This document shows positions 36,649 through 48,551 of a DNA stretch of 64,000 nucleotides, one piece after another. Origin of the DNA: Scolanthus callimorphus (Eukaryota > Cnidaria > Anthozoa > Actiniaria > Edwardsiidae). Positions within the stretch are counted from its first letter, which is position 1; every line of letters starts with the position of its first letter. The position numbers and the translations under genes were made by a program. The notes under the pieces were generated by a model that did not search any database, was not told the origin of the DNA, and saw nothing but the letters and a program-made list of their open reading frames with translations. The stretch is taken from contig CM066919.1 in NCBI GenBank assembly GCA_033964015.1, positions 30,719,459 through 30,783,458 on the forward strand, written 5' to 3'.

Positions 36649-38788
36649 GGGCAGGGGGGGGACTTCACTTTTTTTCTTTTTCCAATACAGCCTACCCCAC
36701 TCAACGAGGATTACTGGCTGGGGGTCAGCTGGGGGACCCCAGGGGGGTACTCGGATATAAAAATGACAGAGCTCCAAACTTCATACCCAAAAAAATACCT
36801 GAGCCATAAATTCTATACCCAAAAAAATACCTGCTCCCAAAATTTGATACCCCCAAAAATACCCAACTTTTGATGCAGAGCTGCTTATGTTTCCAGGAAA
36901 TAGCTTATGTTTAAGGCAGTATTTTGATGATCAAATCTAGCCTGTCACTGAAGTTTTAACCCCCAAAAATACCCGCAATTTTTTGTACCCCGCAAAAAAA
37001 TACCTGGTAGAATGTTCAACCCAAAAAAATACTTACATGATTTATTCAGGACAATATTTATTCCTCAGTGGAAAAAACTGCATTATCTGACAGAATAGTA
37101 AGTAGAATAATTTCACAAGATAATTATTGATAGATACACCAGAGAAATTAATATGAGACATTTTACCAGGATTCCGGGCAATTTTGACAAAGTGGCCAAA
37201 AATCCAGTTACTGAAACACTTATGTATGCCATGAACAACAAATGAAAAACGGAAAAATATAATGTCAAAGTTTTCCACCCTGGAGTACTACAATGAAACT
37301 CTATGTCGACCCATTCTATAAAAACCCTCAGCTGTATATTGAAACAGGTTGCCATCTAGATTTCATAATGGAAATAACACAAGTTACTATACTTGCATGC
37401 AGACCCTTCAAAAGATATTGGACCAGACACTACTCCTGGCCATACGGGTGTTAAGCAGAAGGCCGCAAAGTCCAAAGTGTTCCAAATACATAACTCTATA
37501 TTATGGGTGGAGCAATTTTGTAGAAGGGTCTGAAATTCATGAAGTTTCAGGTTTACAAGATGTTCAGAACCTAATTGCACTTAAAATACTGAAGAAAATG
37601 GGGTTGGGGGGGGGGGGGGGGGGGGGGGAGAGAAAATAGAAATGAGACAGAAAAACTTAATAATTTCTGTTTGAGGGGGCATGCTCCCCCTGAGAAAAGT
37701 TTGAAAAACTTGGATCAAGGGCAGGGGGGGGACTTCACTTTTTTTCTTTTTCCAATACAGCCTACCCCACTCAACGAGGATTACTGGCTGGGGGTCAGCT
37801 GGGGGACCCCAGGGGGGTACTCGGATATAAAAATGACAGAGCTCCAAACTTCATACCCAAAAAAATACCTGAGCCATAAATTCTATACCCAAAAAAATAC
37901 CTGCTCCCAAAATTTGATACCCCAAAAATACCCAACTTTTGATGCAGAGCTGCTTATGTTTCCAGGAAATAGCTTATGTTTAAGGCAGTATTTTGATGAT
38001 CAAATCTAGCCTGTCACTGAAGTTTTAACCCCCCAAAAATACCCGCAATTTTTTGTACCCCGCAAAAAAATACCTGGTAGAATGTTCAACCCAAAAAAAT
38101 ACTTACATGATTTATTCAGGACAATATTTATTCCTCAGTGGAAAAAACTGCATTATCTGACAGAATAGTAAGTAGAATAATTTCACAAGATAATTATTGA
38201 TAGATACACCAGAGAAATTAATATGAGACATTTTACCAGGATTCCGGGCAATTTTTACAAAGTGGCCAAAAATCCAGTTACTGAAACACTTATGTATGCC
38301 ATGAACAACAAATGAAAAACGGAAAAATATAATGTCAAAGTTTTCCACCCTGGAGTACTACAATGAAACTCTATGTCGACCCATTCTATAAAAACCCTCA
38401 GCTGTATATTGAAACAGGTTGCCATCTAGATTTCATAATGGAAATAACACAAGTTACTATACTTGCATGCAGACCCTTCAAAAGATATTGGACCAGACAC
38501 TACTCCTGGCCATACGGGTGTTAAGCAGAAGGCCGCAAAGTCCAAAGTGTTCCAAATACATAACTCTATATTATGGGTGGAGCAATTTTGTAGAAGGGTC
38601 TGAAATTCATGAAGTTTCAGGTTTACAAGATGTTCAGAACCTAATTGCACTTAAAATACTGAAGAAAATGGGGTTGGGGGGGGGGGGGGGGGGTGGGAGA
38701 GAAAATAGAAATGAGACAGAAAAACTTAATAATTTCTGTTTGAGGGGGCATGCTCCCCCTGAGAAAAGTTTGAAAAACTTGGATCAAG
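36649..38788. repeat. tandem duplication, two copies of about 1,070 bp
   Basis: Copy 1 (36649-37718) and copy 2 (37719-38788) run in direct orientation with a shift of 1069-1070 bp. Only a few differences are visible: one C indel near 36852/37923, G to T at 37184/38254 and the length of a poly-G tract. Each copy contains many CCCAAAAAAATACC repeats and a G homopolymer (37603-37628; 38676-38693). Long frames inside occur identically in both copies and show no family similarity. It is a recent duplication or an uncollapsed haplotype. Confidence 0.95.
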
Positions 38789-38981
38789 ATACTTCTATTG
38801 AGTTTTAGAAAGAGGTGAAAACAATGAAACTACGGCAGAAACATATAACAGAGGCTCTCTTTAATCTGATCCAACAGAAATGGGAAAACGTTCTGTGCAC
38901 TCTGCTCACTTTCATTTGAGGAAGGAAAATATTATTGATGCATAACATTTAACTTATATTTGGCTGGGGACAAACCGGTTA

Positions 38982-39502
38982 TGCACTAGTCAATTGAAAC
39001 CCCCACCCCTAGGGACCGGGGAAGGGTTGGTGATTTGATTTTACCCCTGAACAAAAGCCGTTTAAGTCCCCACTCCATCGGGAGGAAATTCCTGTGAAAT
39101 GCCCTTGGGGCCTCCGAAATCACCTTTTACTTGCAAGCATCAAAGAAAGAACACACCTTTCTATGATCGTCAAAGGGGAGTGGGCCTCAGCTAGTGTGGT
39201 GTTCTATATGAAACAAGGGATGCAAGTACAGAAAAATGCATTAAAATCGAATGCTTCCAATTAATTGCATCGTAGCTAACATGTAGATTTGCATGGCCAA
39301 AATCAAAGTGAAAGATTGACCGAAATAATTGATTTGAAAGCAAATAAACATTCCCCGGGTGTGGGGACAGGTTCCAGAATCAAAACCAGTCAAATCCACC
39401 ACCCCCTCGGAACAGACTCTTGTTTTAAAATGCTTTAAACCCCCACCATAACCCCACCCTTTCCCGGGTCCCTAGGGGTGGGGGTTTCAATTGACTAGTG
39501 CA
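38982..39502. mobile_element. 521-bp PIF/Harbinger-type MITE
   Basis: The ends TGCACTAGTCAATTGAAACC and GGTTTCAATTGACTAGTGCA are perfectly inverted, extended by CCCCACCCCTAGGGACC. TTA flanks both sides (38979-38981, 39503-39505). No transposase; non-autonomous. Confidence 0.92.
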
Positions 39503-39740
39503 TTACTCACGAAGAATCCAAAACAAATTGAAACACAGGTCGAAAGTTTTCAAGAAATATTAATAGATAGCTATCAATAGATAGAATAAAGTAATCAATT
39601 CTATAATTCAATGAATCGCCAAAACACAGTTGAAAGTCTATGATCATCTTTTCTAAATCGTACGGCCGAGGAATCAAATTCCCAGAAGAGATCGTCTAGT
39701 CAGAGAAAATATTTCTCATAAAACAAAAAAACATTCTTAC

Positions 39741-39826
39741 CCAAGAGCTTGCAGTTTAATCCACTTCATACTGAATGTTTGTCCAACTCCAGCGAGCAGT
39801 GAGTTTCCAATCAACACCGCAGCCAT
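39741..39826 (-). CDS. orphan first coding exon, 28 codons, membrane-like
   Basis: ATG at 39826 opens MAAVLIGNSLLAGVGQTFSM, then KWIKLQAL, ending at a GG/GTAAGA donor in phase 2. The peptide looks like the first transmembrane segment of a multi-pass transporter-type protein. No second exon was recognised; the DNA downstream on this strand is a MITE (38982-39502) and the 1.07-kb duplication. A frame extends upstream to about 39952, but this ATG starts the hydrophobic segment. Function unknown. Confidence 0.45.
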
Positions 39827-40548
39827 TATATCCGTGACTTTCAAAGCTATTCCATGTCTTAGGGAGCTAAGAACCCACAAAACACGGCAAAACACGAAAA
39901 CTCCCGCGCTTGATTTTGGGCGCCATTGTTGTTGTACTGTAACTCGAGACAAACGTTTTCAGTTCCTGTGAATTCAGCTATAGTCCTGACACTTTCGCAT
40001 TCAGTGGAGAAGTAGAACATATGTCTAATTAAATAGAATTGCAGCCTGTAATTTTTCCTCGTGAAAACGACTCCTCTCGAAAACAAACAGAGCAGACTAT
40101 CGTGTGATGTAGGAACACAACTACACAACTTTACTTTCACTAATCTTGCCGCTTCGGGTCACGTGGTGGTCATGAACAAAGACGTTTGTCAATAGAAACT
40201 TTGAAACTTGTTTCCGGTTTATTTCCGCTTCCTCTTCGCGTATTTTTATCATTTGGAGGTGCTTTTTGTCGGCCTTGATTGAAACTCCGACTGGAAGGAA
40301 GAATTTCAGGAGCAAGCCGGCAAAGAAAATACTCCAACTTGATTATTATTCCCCATTCTACCAAATCTTTAGATTCCATGGCTTCTTCTTTTCTTCTTCG
40401 GGCATTTCTCCTTTGAATAATTATTGTAGGTCGTTTTTTTCAGCCGCTAGCAGCCCTTTTTGTGCCTGCGATTTTAGCTTTCACGTGAACATCAACACCC
40501 CTCCCCCTGACAACGCGCCCCTCCCCCGTTAGTTGAGCATGCTTGACG

Positions 40549-40638
40549 CTATTGTGACGTCAGGCTTCAGGAACACGTACAACATCCGGGACGCTATTGT
40601 GACGTCAGGCTTCAGGAACACGTACAACATCCGGGGCT
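40549..40638. promoter_or_regulatory. 45-bp tandem duplication carrying two CRE sites
   Basis: GACGCTATTGTGACGTCAGG...AACATCCGG is present twice head to tail. Each copy contains the perfect CRE palindrome TGACGTCA (40555-40562 and 40600-40607), the binding site of CREB/ATF factors. It lies about 0.7 kb upstream of the minus-strand start at 39826, so it could be a distal promoter element of that gene. The link is inferred. Confidence 0.6.
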
Positions 40639-40759
40639 TCCTGAGACGTCCAAAAATCGGATCGACCCCTAGCAATTTCCCCAGGTTACTCAATAAACTC
40701 ACACAGGGTACCCAATACTATATTTGCAGTTTTTGACGCTGTTTTCTTAGGTATGGTGC

Positions 40760-40800
40760 TCCGCTTTGCGGCGGCCTTCGGCCGCCGCAAGGAGCTCCGC
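40760..40800. repeat. GC-rich palindrome
   Basis: GCGGCGGCC-TTC-GGCCGCCGC is a perfect stem of 9 bp, flanked by GCTCCGC copies. A short hairpin of the type found dispersed in cnidarian repeats. Confidence 0.8.
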
Positions 40801-41399
40801 TAATATTGTACTTCCCATGACCTAATTGCCATGGTTACTGCATTTTTCTTCGTTTTTTTTATTTTTATTTCTGGCTCTTTAGATTTTATGGACCAAAGAT
40901 AGTTTCTGTGGTACTCCATATCCGACAAGACGATACACCACTCCTAGATACCACTACTACACGTCGATCGGAGTTTTTATTTATGCTAAGACATTATTTC
41001 AAGCAATCAGGATTATATTTACTTACCATTTTTCATGCAGATAAGAAATTTTGTTTTTTAAAAGAAACAGCATCAAAATAGCAAAATTAAAACAGCTCGT
41101 TGCAATTGGAACAAGACACCATACAAGGGATCCTCCCGTGTGAATATGTTTCACCTCATCAACCTGGTGAAAGAATAATACAGTAAAAACCCACAAGTAA
41201 GAACCTAGAATTGAAGAACCTGTTAGGCTAGATTTTCCCTGTTATACATCCTTTATATAAGAACCAGTTATGGCAAAAAATTCAACAACAACAAAAAATA
41301 GAATAGAGGAACATATGCAACATTCAGCATGATTCAGGAATCTATATTCACAACTAATTCACTGAATTGGAACGACTTCTTAATATCAGTACGAAAAAT

Positions 41400-41487
41400 G
41401 TGATGTTGGGAGAGACACTTAAAACGAGTAAATCACTCGCCTGCGGCTCGTGATTTTAAAACGTTCTCGTGTCTCTCCTAACATCAC
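41400..41487. mobile_element. 88-bp hairpin element
   Basis: GTGATGTTGGGAGAGACAC is mirrored by GTGTCTCTCCTAACATCAC with one mismatch. An inner pair AAATCACTCG / CGTGATTT continues the stem around CCTGCGGCT. Confidence 0.85.
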
Positions 41488-44149
41488 GCGTGCTCTATTG
41501 CGCCGATAAAGTCATAGAAAGTTGTGCTCGAATGCATAAATATCTTGGAGATGCAAATAAAGGTCATTGTCTTCTCTTGTCTAAACATGATTGGCAGAAA
41601 AAGCAATTAATATTTCTGGCATATTTAGCTGTTCACGGTTTTCCCAGTTAATTGCACTTGCAGTTATAACAAATGTGGCACAGTGTTATTATCACTTCTA
41701 CTTTCACCCCGCTTAAAACGCCTCCCAGGCGCCCTGTAACAATTACATTACGAATGTACCCTCAACAACCTACTTTATGGACCCTGCGCGCGAATCACAT
41801 TTTAATGGCTGATTGCATTTTTAAACAGCACCGGGGGGGTTGAGGACCTCCCTTAAAAAGGCCCCCTCCCTGGAATTTCCACTCGTGAAACAGACCTTTC
41901 CCTGGAATTTCCAGCCTCATAAAGGACCCCCTCCTCTAGATTTTTTTTTAGCAAAGTACCCCTGAAATTATGGAAAATCTTTTTTTGGATAAAATGTCCC
42001 TGGAAAATCACCTTTTTTGCCCCTCCCCCTTGGAATCCAGTCTCCAGACAGGCACCCCCTTCCCAGAGCCAAATACAACCCCCCTGGAAAGTTTTCCGTA
42101 GGTCCTCATAAACTGATTCCAATTCTGATTCTGATTCTGGTTAAAAATGCAATCAGCCAATGCGTGTTCCGCACACTCTTCAAACTGAAATATAAATTTT
42201 AAGTCATGTCTTGCACGATATTGCTCAGTAAATGTTTTGTCTTCACAAAGCACAGTGAATTTTTATTGTCTTAGTCTAGCGCCGTGGTGATATTATACAA
42301 CTTTTCCACAAAGGGAGATATCAATAGTAAAATGGCTTCTGGCATTTCTTCTGGGACCAAAGGGAATTCTGAAAAATCACGAAGGTTTTGCCCTGAAGGG
42401 ATTCTTAAATGCACTTTATATTTTAGCTAACAATTAGATTCATTTTTGACATTTTTGTATATCGGGCTTAACAAGAAGATAATGTCTACCACGTGCTATC
42501 GGTTTCGTTTTCGATTTTATTTTCTCTGCATGACACGATTCAGCATGGCGTTTCATTTTCACTCGGTCTTGAAAGCAGTTTAGTTTTGCCTTCTTGGATG
42601 AATATCTCATAACAAAAAACTTGTCAATCAGTAAATGTCACTATTTATTTAGAACATTTACATAAAGTCTTAACCGCCTGAAAGTCCCTTCGATTTGATA
42701 AAATACGTCTCACAAAGAACATGGTTCTCTTTATATTTCTTTTCATATTATAAATAAACTGTTTAATCGCATATAATTTTGGATGATTTCATGTACATGC
42801 GATATTTTCGTTGTACTCGTTTCATACTAATGTTACTAAGTTCTGTCGGGCTAACCCCTGCTAGGCACAGAAAATCTTAAATATGAATATAGCGTGTGCT
42901 TGTGCCATGTTGGTAAGAAAGACGGGGGAAAGACGCGTTCCTGAATTCCATCTCCTCTTGCTCCAATAATCGATCTATTAAACTTATCACATATTCGCCA
43001 GGACTGGTATAAGCGGGTGTAACACGCGTCCGTGAAATAGTTTTAATGTCAACTGAGGAAGCATTCGCTTCTCAGTTGATTATAATAAAAAATACATGGC
43101 CTTCAGCGTGTATTCGGCTGATTCGAGACATTTGAAAGGGTGTCATTCCAGGAGATATTCACAAAATCTAATTTTTCGAGTCGAAACCTTCGTGACTTAC
43201 CTTTCCAAAAAGTGAACACTGCTTGCAGTTTTTTAGAACATTCATCAAATTGTAAGCCGTCAACCAATTCGAATAGACGCCTAGAAGTATTAGTATTTTA
43301 TGCCCGAAGTCTCTGAGTTTTCTTGAAGCATAAACCATAATTCAACTGGCTACAGTTTCCAAGAGACAAGCTTCTGTTTCTTCACGCCATTATGTTAATT
43401 TATACTTCCTCTCGTGTTGTTTCCGCAGGCTATATTACGTTGACAGTTGGTGGCCTCGTGTTAGCCGCTAAACGAGCGCTTTTTATGGAATATGTGGTTT
43501 TGAATTTATATAATAAGAAGCGATTCCTCTTTGTGTTTTATAAATAACCGAAGAAAAAACCGTTTAAGTGAAGCTGCATTACGCGCTAGATATCGCGTAC
43601 TACCTCAAATAACTGCGACCTATTTCTCTGCTATTTCAGATACCGCGATTTATACTGCTAGACGCCTCATTGTATTTTTATTCTTAATTTTTTTATAACA
43701 TGTTCTCACTTTATTTGCACTTGTTAGGGCAATACTGTAACTGATAACATTAGAATGCCATTTTAATTGAAAAGGGATTACGATTCACCTGCACTACTAA
43801 ACGTCCGGGGTTGACATCGAGTTGAATGGTAGAAGAATGGGAAGTATTCGTATTTCCCATGGATATGCATGTGAATTCAGAACACTCCACATGCGTTGGT
43901 AAATTCAGCGTTTCCAATGGGTTTCTGCAGAAGTTCCCTTTGGAATTTGTTTCGTTTCTCAATTGGTTGTTTTTACTTTGCATTACTCTCCGCTGAAATC
44001 CGTTCTCAATCTCACGGCACAATGAAATCAGCTAAATCACTAGCCCAAAAAACCCACCGACGCGACATAACAGATGCCAGTGGGACAACTGGCGTTTCTA
44101 TGGTAACCGATGGATGGATTCACAGTCATGTGGCGCTCATTGTTTACAG
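41488..44149. other. stretch without confident genes upstream of the caspase
   Basis: Contains repeated CCCTGGAATTTCCA-type motifs at 41865-41935 and otherwise ordinary DNA. The 5-prime exons of the caspase should lie here or beyond, but no prodomain exon is recognised. A block near 43830-43950 (with CCCATGGATATGCATG and GGGTTTCTGCAGAA) is related to the MITE at 46830-46974. Confidence 0.4.
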
Positions 44150-47100
44150 GTCTTCTAAAACACCAGGAGACATGGAATACACAAAGTCTTGATGAGGAAG
44201 ACAAAGCTGCGATCGCCAAGATTGCCGGCCTGACGCGGATATCTACGAGGTCCCCTAGCCCCTTGCCCACAGGTAGGTTTAATTTTCCCCCACCCCTAAC
44301 ATATCAAAAATACCCTGAACAAGAAACCTGTCGTTTTGAAACGTTCACGGCCAAAACCAAATTTAAAAGTATTTACTTTATTGGAAGTGACGTAGATCCC
44401 CTTCTGATGCGACATTTGTCGCAGAAAACATAAAACTTTTGAGCAAAACCTTCCAGAAATTTTAGAGACTTGATTTTTTTTAATGCATCCTCCATGTTGG
44501 ATCTAGCTTAGTAGCCTGGCCAGATCTATTTTGAGCATCCACAGGAAAACCGCGAGACTCGCCCCAGTCCCCTTATAGACATATGGCATAAACGATTGCG
44601 CACAAGGCTCGATGCCGCGGCAGTTTCCATAAACGTGGTGCATACCACGCCCTCGTAAGAACAAAAGTATCTGTGGATCATATAGTCATCAACTTCAAAC
44701 ATTCTTCAGTTCTATTCTCCCAGCGTCTTTCAATCTCTGTTGGATAAAACCCTTCTTTCGCGCTGCGCATTTTTTCTAAACGTTGCTTCGGGTTTTCTGT
44801 TTCGCCAGTCAATCTAAGCCAATCAGGTCCTTTCCTTTCCTTGTTTCGCCTTGTGCAGTCGCATGGCTTTCTGTCGCGACGAAAACCCAGTCGACTGCAA
44901 GATGGTTTGACTGGCAGAACGAGAAAACCCAAAACAAACCACGTAAACCATGTCTGCTCTTTTAGCCTTACCAGCGCTCGAACATCACAAGTTGATCCGC
45001 AGGCCTTCGTATAACGGACAAGTGTATGATGGCATGAAAAACCCACTCGTCTTGATTATTAACAACGTCAACTTCCTGTTGAACCCGGCACCGAGATGCG
45101 GCGCCACCGCAGATATGAAAAATTTGTACAGGTTCCTCGACAAGGCTGGATTTAACGATCGCAAGGAGCACTTCGACTTGAATAAACAGGAGATAATAGA
45201 TGTGATGGAAGGAGTGCGGCATAACCCGAATTTGGGTGAGTGCACTTCCCCGTGGGCCGTACAGTGCCGATCGATGGAATTATGAGGATGGGGGGTTAAA
45301 TTAATTGAGACGGACCTCCTCGCGCGTGGTTCTGGCTGACGACTATAAGGCACAAACAGACTGAGACTGAGACCCCGTCCACACTACACCGTTTTCAAAC
45401 GAAAACGGATACTTTTTGCTCCGTTTTCAAAAAGATTTGCTTCCACACTTATCGTTTTCGTATTGTTTTCGCCGTTTTCGGTGATCGTTTTCGACGTTGT
45501 AGTGTGGACGATATCCGTATCCGGAGCAAAAAGTATCCGTTTTCGTTTGAAAACGGTGTAGTGTGGACGGGGTCTGAGAAAGACAAGAAAGAAACAGACA
45601 GACTCTCTAGGCTCGGTTTCAAGTCGTGCATGGGTGACCATGCTCATGACCAGAAACCCATCAACAGGAGCCTCCGTCACCTATTGGTTAGCGCCTGTAG
45701 CACAGAAGCATATAAATCTATTTTTAGATTGTAGATTTTAAATCCCGCAAGAATTAACTGTCATGGTTACAAATTATGTCTTCTCTCCCAAAAGAAAGAT
45801 TGCTGAGAATCCGCGCCGCCACCGCACTGCACGCGTTGCTCCCAGCATCCTCACTATGCTCACTGGTCCGATTAGTGTAAATATAAGTAATGCTCTCGTT
45901 AGCATTGGTCATTCGCACTTGTCTCTCAGGGTAAGGGCGCCCCTACCGTCCGGCTACCCTTTGGTATGTGTTCATCTCTTTGTGCTCCCGAGCCCTGGCG
46001 ACGCCCTTTTTGCTTTTCCAACCCACCCACCCTCAGCTTCGTCTTTCGCGCAATCGCTAGGGCTCGCCAGGTCTCCTTTCCATAACTTATATGAGCACAA
46101 TGGGACCAGTGAGGATAAATTTCTTTCAAAGTACATTGTCGAACAACTGTTCAAAAAGCGCGCGCTTCATTCTGGTAGTTGTGGGACATGGCTTGGGCAT
46201 TTGTGATTAAAGAAAGCGCGCGCTTAAGCTGGAATCGCGGTCCATTCAAAATCCACAGCCTACAAATAGACTTTTCTACCACTGTGCATATGGCTAGATC
46301 TGTTGTATATGGAGGAGGCTCCTGTTGACGGGCTCCTGTATTGATACAATGCAATGCGTTAGCAAAAAACGAATGCACGTATCCATATCGCGCAAAGTCC
46401 CACCCCCGAAAAAAAAAGCGCAAGGCGAAGATGGATCAGATCAAAGTCTTGTATTGCTTTTCTACTAGAGCGGATTTCAGATGACTGTCGTGAGTAATTC
46501 GCAATTACTTTGTAATTACTCCTATAGGTTTTGTTCATAATTGGTGTAATTACTTTGCGATTGGTTTCACTACAGTCATATGAAATCCGCTCTATCTAAT
46601 TCCCGTTTTAAATCCTCTTGCTCACAGTTGAACGGGATGGCTTCATCTGCATCATCATGAGTCATGGAGGCAAGGAGGGGATCCAGGGCAGTGACCTGAA
46701 GTTCATCGAAGTAGAAAACATAACAAGACGATTTCACGGCCATTGTTGTCCTCAACTTGCAACCAAACCCAAGCTTTTCTTCATCCAGGCCTGCCGGGGA
46801 AATGAGGCCGATAAAGGTAGCACACGTACACATGGAATTTCTGCCGAAACCCATACATGCATGGGAAAAGCTGAATTTCCATGGTAGAAGAATCTGAATT
46901 CCGAACACTTCCCATGCGTGCACCTTGGGAAATTCATCTTTTCCCATGAATGGGGTTCTGCAGAAATTACATGTGAATATGTACTATGTTTGCTACTGGT
47001 GCGTCGTTTTCTGTTCGTTTAGTAGCTTGTCTTTTGTTCCCTTTTGCTTGTCCGCATTTTCATTTCACTTGCCTGCTCATTCTTGTATTCCGCGCGCTTT

Positions 47101-47741
47101 CTTTTCATCATTAGCCTGATGATGCATGGTTTCAATATGTTAACCGAAATCAGAAACATATAACTAACTTGTTTCTGCCGAAATATAGCACAATGAAATT
47201 CTATAAAATCTAAATCTAAATTAGACTGTGAACTGAGACTGAGAACTCCTCATTTTCTGGAGCGTTTTGGAGTTTTTATTAATAAAACCCGGGGTTTTTC
47301 GGAGTCATTCCTCATGATATACAATTCTCCGTAGGTTACATTGTACCACGAGGTTGTGGTAATGGTGAAAATGTTGAAGCTGACAATGACGATAACGAAT
47401 TGCCTGTCAAGCTACCTTCCGACGCGGACTTTCTGATAGCTTACTCCTCCACCAAGGGCAATGCATCTTTCCGCCGTTTCACCGCCGATCGCGCGTACAT
47501 GGCGGCTAACGTCCAAACCATGGGGTCGTGGTTTATATCGTGCCTTGTGGATGTGTTTCTCGCGTATTCTAATAGAGAGGACGTAATGACGATGCTAACG
47601 CGTGTCAATCAAGCCATGTCTGAGCTCTATTCGGAAGCGGGTAACAAACAAATGGCCTGCCAGCTCTCTATGCTCACCAAGAAATTGTACTTTGCTAAGA
47701 TGGTGGAGAGGTGTAACAGAATGGAAAATGACGGCGAGTAG
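44150..47741 (+). CDS. caspase (executioner type), four 3-prime exons
   Basis: Exons 44150-44272, 44975-45235, 46628-46816 and 47335-47741, every junction in phase 1. Exon 2 to the stop encodes 285 residues spanning the whole p20/p10 peptidase. LVLIINNVNF opens the domain. The catalytic His is in MSHGG and the catalytic Cys in FIQACRG. The p10 part has GSWFI, edvMTMLTRVNQ and SMLTKKLYF, typical of caspase-3/7-like proteins. The usual S-W-R substrate-groove motif reads S-F-R (GNASFRR). An acidic, Asn-rich linker between the subunits (ENVEADNDDNEL) supplies candidate Asp cleavage sites. The first listed exon (start chosen by acceptor and phase) encodes a Ser/Thr-rich linker; exons further upstream, perhaps a prodomain, were not found. 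Caspases cut after Asp during apoptosis. Confidence 0.95.
44777..44946. mobile_element. MITE, GGGTTTTCT/AGCCAATCAG family, next to caspase exon 2
   Basis: Inverted ends: GGGTTTTCTGTTTCGCCAGT on the left and ACTGGCAGAACGAGAAAACCC on the right. It shares AAGCCAATCAG and the CTTGTTTCGCCT block with 52073-52177 and 56922-57177. Its right end is about 28 bp before the acceptor at 44974. Confidence 0.7.
45372..45573. mobile_element. 202-bp MITE in caspase intron
   Basis: The ends ACCCCGTCCACACTACACCG and CGGTGTAGTGTGGACGGGGT are perfectly inverted, with CGTTTTCAAACGAAAACGG continuing. CTGAG flanks both sides. The arms include GGAGCAAAAAGTATCCG. Confidence 0.88.
46098..46248. repeat. copy of the GCGCGCTT repeat family
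   Basis: AAAAAGCGCGCGCTTCATTC...GGCATTT...AAGCGCGCGCTTAAGC and GGAATCG match the right half of 14289-14640 in the same order. It lies in the caspase intron between exons 2 and 3. Confidence 0.7.
46466..46594. mobile_element. 129-bp MITE ending 33 bp before caspase exon 3
   Basis: The ends TAGAGCGGATTTCA and TGAAATCCGCTCTA are inverted; the second arm block is GATGACTGT / ACAGTCAT. The loop holds several GTAATTACTTTG copies. Terminal TA suggests a TA target site. Confidence 0.88.
46830..46974. mobile_element. 145-bp MITE starting 13 bp after a caspase donor
   Basis: The ends ACATGGAATTTCTGCCGAA and TTCTGCAGAAATTACATGT are inverted; inner arms contain CATGGGAAAAG / CTTTTCCCATG and AATTTCC-type copies. 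The exon 3 donor is at 46817. A related block lies at 43830-43950. Confidence 0.85.
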
Positions 47742-48403
47742 TACGAAATACTCGCGAGAGGGGATGTCTTCTTGGGTGTCTTGTCCACGCATTCTAGAAC
47801 GCTTCAATTCGTCTTGATCACCGTCCTGATTACAAAACGAAGCTACGCAGGGCAGGGGCGTATCCAAAGAAGCCCCTCCCCACTATTGTGACTAAGCACT
47901 ACAACACAGTCAACAAAAAATTCTAAATGTTTGGGAAAATTAGCAACAGAAAGGGCCGCGCGCTACCTCCTTCTGGGCCCCTCGTTGGCAAAATTCTGGC
48001 TACGCCAACTGGTGCAAGCCAACTTGTCTCTTCCGCTGGCATTCGCTTGTAAAAAAAGGAAGACGCTTTTTCTTGTACGCTGTTGGGAATTCGGCGCTCG
48101 GGCTGTCCCTCGCGTCACTTCGCCACTGGGTAAACGACGGCCTTAGCGCGTAAAAGTGTCACCTTTTTTGCGAGCATTTGCCTAAGATAAAGCCAACTCT
48201 CTGATAAAACTACGGAACAACTTTATCGAATTATCTAAGCCTCAGAGTAAAGACGAGAAAAATAGATTTGTATATAGTAAACATTTATTAATGGTTCCCT
48301 AATTCTATTGACTATCTTTAAAAATACACTGAGCACTCTCTCACACTGTAATTTTCTGTCAATCGAGTAAGAGGAGCTTTGCTTCGACATCACTACAGTT
48401 ACG
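47742..48403. other. downstream flank of the caspase
   Basis: Probable 3-prime UTR and intergenic DNA. A CAGGGGCGTATCCAAAG motif near 47850 resembles the end of the element at 58121. No gene. Confidence 0.4.
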
Positions 48404-48551
48404 TACAGTAAACACCCACAAATGGATTAAGAACAACAGGCTGCTGTAATTTGTCATTTTAGATAGCTGTCTGATAAGAACCTTACAGTATATATGGAAT
48501 TCTATTCAGGCTAACCCTGAAATGGCTGTTCTTATATGCGGGTTTACTGTA
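48404..48551. mobile_element. 148-bp MITE, TACAGTAAACACCC family
   Basis: The ends TACAGTAAACACCCACA and TGCGGGTTTACTGTA are inverted with one or two mismatches. The interior has TAAGAACCTTACAG and related stretches. A partial relative (CAGTAAAAACCCACAAGTAAG) occurs at about 41180. Confidence 0.82.

Noticed and set aside
36622..38808. Several 70-130-codon frames present twice
   Set aside because: They are duplicated with the 1.07-kb block, contain homopolymer-encoded glycine or proline runs, and show no family motif.
43429..43547. Possible terminal exon after a TTTCCGCAG acceptor (YITLTVGGLVLAAKRAL and onward)
   Set aside because: Only 39 codons, no upstream partner exon and no family similarity; an acceptor-like motif alone is weak evidence.
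45763..46206. Plus-strand frame of 147 codons inside the caspase intron
   Set aside because: Overlaps a dispersed GCGCGCTT repeat, and the flanking caspase exons splice cleanly across it.
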